DNA of 8,651 bases, from positions 1 through 8,651 of the forward strand of contig CALHVV010000060.1 of NCBI GenBank assembly GCA_938036915.1. Reading direction: 5' to 3'. Source of the stretch: an uncultured Candidatus Saccharibacteria bacterium. Lineage in GTDB: Bacteria; Patescibacteriota; Saccharimonadia; Saccharimonadales; Saccharimonadaceae. Numbering within the stretch: the first letter of the stretch is position 1; every line of letters starts with the position of its first letter. The position numbers were made by a program, and so were the translations under genes. The notes beneath the pieces are model-generated. The model was given only the letters and a program-made list of their open reading frames with translations. It was not told the origin of the DNA and ran no database searches. Of the stretch, positions 5,808 through 8,651 are shown piece by piece.

Positions 5808-5924
5808 GTTATGGAGTGTCACTGCTTTCGCTAGCAGCAAGCCCGTTAAGCTGGTTTGTCTATTGCTGGATCAGATGACTCTAGGTAGGAGTGCAAGGTA
5901 AAAAGTAGATAATCACAACATATC

Positions 5925-5933
5925 TGGTATACT
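5925..5933 (+). promoter_or_regulatory. Extended -10 promoter of the alpha/beta hydrolase
   Basis: TGG-TATACT (5925-5933) with no convincing -35. The transcript start near 5940 leaves a leader of about 38 bases with a Shine-Dalgarno-like AAGGAA (5964-5969), eight bases before the ATG. The rest of 5808-5924 holds nothing I recognise. Confidence 0.65.
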
Positions 5934-5977
5934 ATAGAGGCACAAGCAATAGGTAAAACTAACAAGGAAATAGTGTC

Positions 5978-7036
5978 ATGAAAAGAGTAAAAAAGGTTCT
6001 ACTTGGCATAGTTATAGTGATTATATCGATAGTAGTCATTATAAGTATTTTGTATTGGGTAAATAGTGCTGAAGGCGAGCGTTTATCTAAGGTGAAGCAG
6101 CGTACTTATGATCAACATAGCTATCTCAAGGGGTTAAACCGTGATGATATTGCAAAGAGTTCTTTGTCGGGCGTAACGATATCGCCAATCAACAACCAGC
6201 ATATCAATGGCTATCACTTTAAGCCTCAACAGATAAAACACAAGGGATCAATAATACTATTTGGTGGTAGCGAAGGATCAGTAAGCCCAAATACGGCAGC
6301 TCTATTGTCTTTGAATGGTTACGAAGTATTTGCAATGTATTTCTTCGGTAAAGGGAATCTCCAAAAAGAATTAATGCGTGTGCCGCTGGAGCAATTCGAG
6401 CATATCAAGGCATACGTCTCGGAGAATACTCAGCAGCCAAAGCCTCTAACAGTAATTGGCACGTCGAAGGGTGCTGAGCTTGGCCTACTGCTCGCTTCGT
6501 ATTATCCAAATGATATTGATAACTTAGTATTGTACTCGCCCTCAGCATATGTATGGCAGGGCCTATCGATGAATTATTCAAACGTACAGTCATCATGGAC
6601 GTATAAAGGTAAGGACTTACCCTTCTTAAAATTAAGTGATGCATCAGGTTCGGCGACGGCAGGGTTCTTCACCGATATGATTATTGGGCGGCCAAGAGAA
6701 TTTGCGACTATGTATGAGAGCATTATCCAGCGAGCCACTAATAAATCAGAGGCTACTATTCCAACGAATAATGTTAGAGCTAATTTGCTTATGTTTGCTG
6801 GTGGCAAAGATAGTGTATGGCCATCAGCAACAATGGCGCAAACCATCAAGCAGCATTATCCGCGTTCGAGCCGCCTTGAGGTATATCCAAATGCTGGCCA
6901 TGTATTTTTCGGCCCATCTGTCATTCATGGTATGCGAGTCGGGGGAGAATATGACGCAAACGAAGCAGCGAAAACACAGAGTGATGCAATTCTTCTCAAA
7001 CAGCTTGACTCGTGGACGAAAGACAACGAGCAGTAG
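5978..7036 (+). CDS. Membrane-anchored alpha/beta hydrolase, acyl-CoA thioesterase/BAAT C-terminal-like
   Basis: This 352-residue protein begins MKRVKK, followed by a hydrophobic helix at about 7-28 with no clear cleavage site, so it is probably a signal anchor with the catalytic domain outside the membrane. The domain resembles the C-terminal acyltransferase/thioesterase fold of the BAAT and acyl-CoA thioesterase family: FGGSEGS at 95-101, ALLSLNGYEVFAMYFFG at 108-124, VPLEQFEHIKAY at 135-146, nucleophile elbow GTSKGAE with Ser163, catalytic Asp278 in GGKDSVWPS, and His308 in NAGHVFFGP. The triad is complete. The beta-sandwich N-terminal domain of eukaryotic members is absent. Substrate (acyl ester, thioester or peptide-linked acyl) is unknown. 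GC in the first half is about 41% by hand count, against about 60% in the regulator upstream, which suggests acquisition by transfer. It converges on the Nudix gene with only 19 bp between. Confidence 0.85.
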   Translation: MKRVKKVLLGIVIVIISIVVIISILYWVNSAEGERLSKVKQRTYDQHSYLKGLNRDDIAKSSLSGVTISPINNQHINGYHFKPQQIKHKGSIILFGGSEGSVSPNTAALLSLNGYEVFAMYFFGKGNLQKELMRVPLEQFEHIKAYVSENTQQPKPLTVIGTSKGAELGLLLASYYPNDIDNLVLYSPSAYVWQGLSMNYSNVQSSWTYKGKDLPFLKLSDASGSATAGFFTDMIIGRPREFATMYESIIQRATNKSEATIPTNNVRANLLMFAGGKDSVWPSATMAQTIKQHYPRSSRLEVYPNAGHVFFGPSVIHGMRVGGEYDANEAAKTQSDAILLKQLDSWTKDNEQ

Positions 7037-7055
7037 GCATAAATATCTAGTGTGA

Positions 7056-7550
7056 TTAGGTATTAGAAAAATACCGTTTCGCTTGTTGAATCATACATGC
7101 TCCAATATCTCCTTGGCCAATGATGTGGTTTACGTCATTGATATCAACAAGGGTATGCGCAGTGATATCACCACCAGGATCGTGAGTAAACTCGCCAATT
7201 TTCTCGAGCTTTGTATAGACACGAAACTGGTATACGCGCGTGCCGTTTGGCTCAAGACAGCATTGATATCCGAGTGGTTGCCATTCAATAACGCGCATAT
7301 TACACTCTTCTATCATCTCTCGTGTGATGGTTTGCTCAATTGTCTCTCCAGATTCAGTTTTACCGCCAGGGAGATTATAGCTTTTCTTGACCGCATTATA
7401 GACGAGCGGAACGGAACCAGCTAAATTACCGATCGTATAGACTTGTTGCCAGGGGAGATCGGGTATAGCAGATTTTTGTCGTATAGTACACCAAGAAACA
7501 AAAATGGTTTTGCCGCCATACTGAAAGGAAGATGATATATCGTATACCAT
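7056..7550 (-). CDS. Nudix hydrolase
   Basis: A 164-residue protein that should cleave a nucleoside diphosphate linked to another group using Mg2+. The Nudix box runs from Gly63 to Met85: G-x5-E69-x7-R77-E78-M-x-E81-E82-x-N84-M. The metal-binding R-E-x-x-E-E core is intact, but the Gly near the end of the consensus is Asn84. The fold around it (residues 38-60, ending SYNLPGG, and 93-113) is normal, and no extra domain is present. Substrate is not predictable; MutT-like cleansing of oxidised nucleotides is one option. I chose ATG 7550 because longer starts would overlap the promoter and start of def, and because TATAGT lies seven bases upstream. GC is about 44% by hand count, like the convergent hydrolase. 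There is no visible terminator between the two. Confidence 0.88.
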   Translation of the reverse strand: MVYDISSSFQYGGKTIFVSWCTIRQKSAIPDLPWQQVYTIGNLAGSVPLVYNAVKKSYNLPGGKTESGETIEQTITREMIEECNMRVIEWQPLGYQCCLEPNGTRVYQFRVYTKLEKIGEFTHDPGGDITAHTLVDINDVNHIIGQGDIGACMIQQAKRYFSNT

Positions 7551-7557
7551 AGACAAA

Positions 7558-7563
7558 ACTATA
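7558..7563 (-). promoter_or_regulatory. Candidate -10 of the Nudix gene, leaderless
   Basis: Minus-strand TATAGT (7563-7558), within TAATATAGT, ends seven bases before the ATG at 7550, placing the transcript start at about the start codon. It is divergent from the def promoter 48 bases away. Confidence 0.5.
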
Positions 7564-7610
7564 TTACAAAACGGAAAAAGATAAAATAGCTTTTGATAGC
7601 TACTTTCGTG

Positions 7611-7616
7611 TATACT
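7611..7616 (+). promoter_or_regulatory. -10 box of def, near-leaderless
   Basis: TATACT lies 11 bases before the def ATG at 7628, so the leader should be about five bases and cannot hold a Shine-Dalgarno. A TG precedes it directly without the usual one-base gap. No well-spaced -35 is visible. Confidence 0.6.
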
Positions 7617-7627
7617 ATGCACTAGAA

Positions 7628-8176
7628 ATGCGTCAAGAAAAAACACTCCTACCAATCTGTCAAGCGGGCGATCCGGTGCTGCGTGAGAAAGCGAGGCACG
7701 TGAGCCGCGAAGAGATCACCACACCAGCGGTGCAGCGGCTTATTGCAAATATTAAGCACACCGTGGCGGAGAGAGATTATGGGGTTGGGCTGGCTGCGCC
7801 CCAAGTGGGGCAGGCCTTGGCGCTGAGCGTAATTGCTATCAAGCCAACGCCAAACCGCCCAGACCGTGAGCCGTTTGAGCAGGTTATTATCAATCCGTCA
7901 TACACTGGCATTGGCCAGACAACGGGCATGTGGGAGGGCTGCGCCAGCGGCGATGAAGGGCGGCTCTTTGCGCAGGCGCAGCGCTACCAACAGATCAATG
8001 CTCAGTGGGATGATGAGTGGGGTGAGCATCATACTGCGGTGCTGGATGGCTTTGTTGCTCATGTCTTTCAACACGAAGCTGACCACTGTCAGGGTATACT
8101 TTTCTTTGACAGAGTGACAGATACGACGACCTACATGACGGCAGCAGAGTATCGCAAGCGCATCGTGCGGCGGTAG
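7628..8176 (+). CDS. def: Peptide deformylase
   Basis: This metalloenzyme removes the N-formyl group from nascent proteins at the ribosome exit. All three deformylase motifs are present in the 182-residue product: GVGLAAPQ at 52-59 with Gln59; EGCAS at 103-107 with metal ligand Cys105, where the usual EGCLS has Leu; and QHEADH at 148-153 with metal ligands His149 and His153 and catalytic Glu150. Length is normal. The region after motif III (LFFDRV, then a short Arg-rich end) is standard. Translation probably begins on a near-leaderless mRNA. The gene diverges from the Nudix gene and converges on argH with a 40-bp gap that shows no clear terminator. No fmt or other formylation gene is within the window. 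Confidence 0.96.
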   Translation: MRQEKTLLPICQAGDPVLREKARHVSREEITTPAVQRLIANIKHTVAERDYGVGLAAPQVGQALALSVIAIKPTPNRPDREPFEQVIINPSYTGIGQTTGMWEGCASGDEGRLFAQAQRYQQINAQWDDEWGEHHTAVLDGFVAHVFQHEADHCQGILFFDRVTDTTTYMTAAEYRKRIVRR

Positions 8177-8216
8177 TTGCATTTAAGCTTCGCTCATTTC
8201 CTCTCAAGATCAGTGA

Positions 8217-8651
8217 TTATTGATTATTCGCCAAAAACGATTGCTTAACTTGCTGGTAGGCGTCGCGGAATGGCACGCCTTTTTCCACCAATTCGTTGAT
8301 TTTGGCGACAGTATAGAGTTCATCGGTCATCGCCTCAGCCAATCGGTCAGTATTGGCTTCCAGCTCGCTGACACAGAGTGCCAAGACCTCCAGGGTGTCG
8401 AGTGCCGACGTAAAGGCATCCATGGTGATTTTTTTGGTCAGCTGTAAGTCGCGGTGATAGCCACTGCCGGCACCTGTCGAAATAGTTTGGAGTTGCAAAG
8501 CATAGTTCGGATAGGCGTGGGCGGTGGCGCGCATGATCTCAAAGACGTCGTAGTTGCGCTTGTGTGGCATGATAGACGAGCCGGTGGTCATGGGGACAGG
8601 CAGTTTGAAATAATTAAACTCCTGAGAGGTAAACAGCAACATGTCTTCAGC
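8217..8651 (-). CDS. argH: Argininosuccinate lyase, C-terminal part (5' end cut by window)
   Basis: The 145 C-terminal residues of a fumarate/aspartase-superfamily lyase, open past base 8651. Counting from the Met at 8642: the superfamily signature GSSIMPHKRN is at 21-30 and bears the flexible-loop catalytic Ser. SGYHRDLQLTKK (60-71) and a C-terminal KGVPFRDAYQQV (121-132) are typical of ArgH, especially Bacteroidota-type ArgH. ArgH splits argininosuccinate to arginine and fumarate. The HKRN form of the signature also occurs in adenylosuccinate lyase (PurB), but the C-terminal FRDAY helix favours ArgH. A full-length protein of about 430-450 residues is expected. Whether argG lies upstream cannot be seen; if absent, the gene would be isolated in an organism group usually poor in amino-acid synthesis. 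Confidence 0.82.
   Translation of the reverse strand, partial: AEDMLLFTSQEFNYFKLPVPMTTGSSIMPHKRNYDVFEIMRATAHAYPNYALQLQTISTGAGSGYHRDLQLTKKITMDAFTSALDTLEVLALCVSELEANTDRLAEAMTDELYTVAKINELVEKGVPFRDAYQQVKQSFLANNQ

Noticed and set aside
7561..7575. TTACAA half-site near the Nudix promoter as a second Fur/PerR box
   Set aside because: Only one half-site is present; no inverted partner lies at the right spacing.
7551..7655. Longer Nudix start at 7655
   Set aside because: It would run across the def promoter and start codon, and the added residues are not part of a Nudix fold.
1..8651. TGA read as glycine, as in Gracilibacteria and SR1
   Set aside because: All recognisable genes are intact under the standard code and no in-frame TGA is needed to complete a domain.

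Overview
The window reads as chromosomal DNA of a small-genome bacterium, most likely a Saccharibacteria (TM7)/Patescibacteria member. That assignment is inferred from the UvrA tail, the short core genes, the very short 5' leaders and the moderate GC content; no rRNA is present to confirm it. There are 12 protein-coding genes: the left-edge uvrA and right-edge argH are cut by the window, and the other 10 are complete. I see no tRNA, rRNA, CRISPR array or insertion sequence, and no gene-free stretch over 300 bases.

Layout. Positions 1-1086 hold the 3' part of uvrA (nucleotide excision repair); its first ~780 bases look Bacteroidota-like and its last ~300 bases look Saccharibacteria-like. Convergent to it is a small membrane-anchored four-cysteine protein (1142-1585, minus). 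Divergent from that is a DUF6624-like protein (1725-2264). A DedA-family membrane protein (2349-3017, minus) is divergent from rplY (L25/CTC, 3147-3845). A bidirectional hairpin terminator separates rplY from a convergent NAD-type short-chain dehydrogenase (3968-4768, minus).

The SDR is divergent from a two-gene operon, a PerR-like Fur-family regulator (5011-5412) followed 10 bases later by a thioredoxin with an unusual CPPC active site (5423-5752). A 21-bp palindrome lies on the predicted -10 box of this operon, just before the regulator's start codon. This is a good candidate for an autoregulated peroxide- or metal-responsive redox operon, and is the most coherent small system in the window.

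Next comes an AT-richer patch: an inner-membrane-anchored acyl-thioesterase-like alpha/beta hydrolase (5978-7036) and a convergent Nudix hydrolase (7056-7550, minus). Then follow peptide deformylase (7628-8176) and the 3' part of a convergent argininosuccinate lyase-like gene (8217-8651, minus).

Two genome-level habits stand out. Several genes have a TATACT-type -10 box only 6-11 bases before the ATG, often as an extended TGnTATACT, so their mRNAs should be leaderless or nearly so; only rplY, trxA and the alpha/beta hydrolase have a clear Shine-Dalgarno. All 12 stop codons are TAA (8) or TAG (4), never TGA. Gene starts were chosen using these signals, and several differ from the longest possible reading frame.
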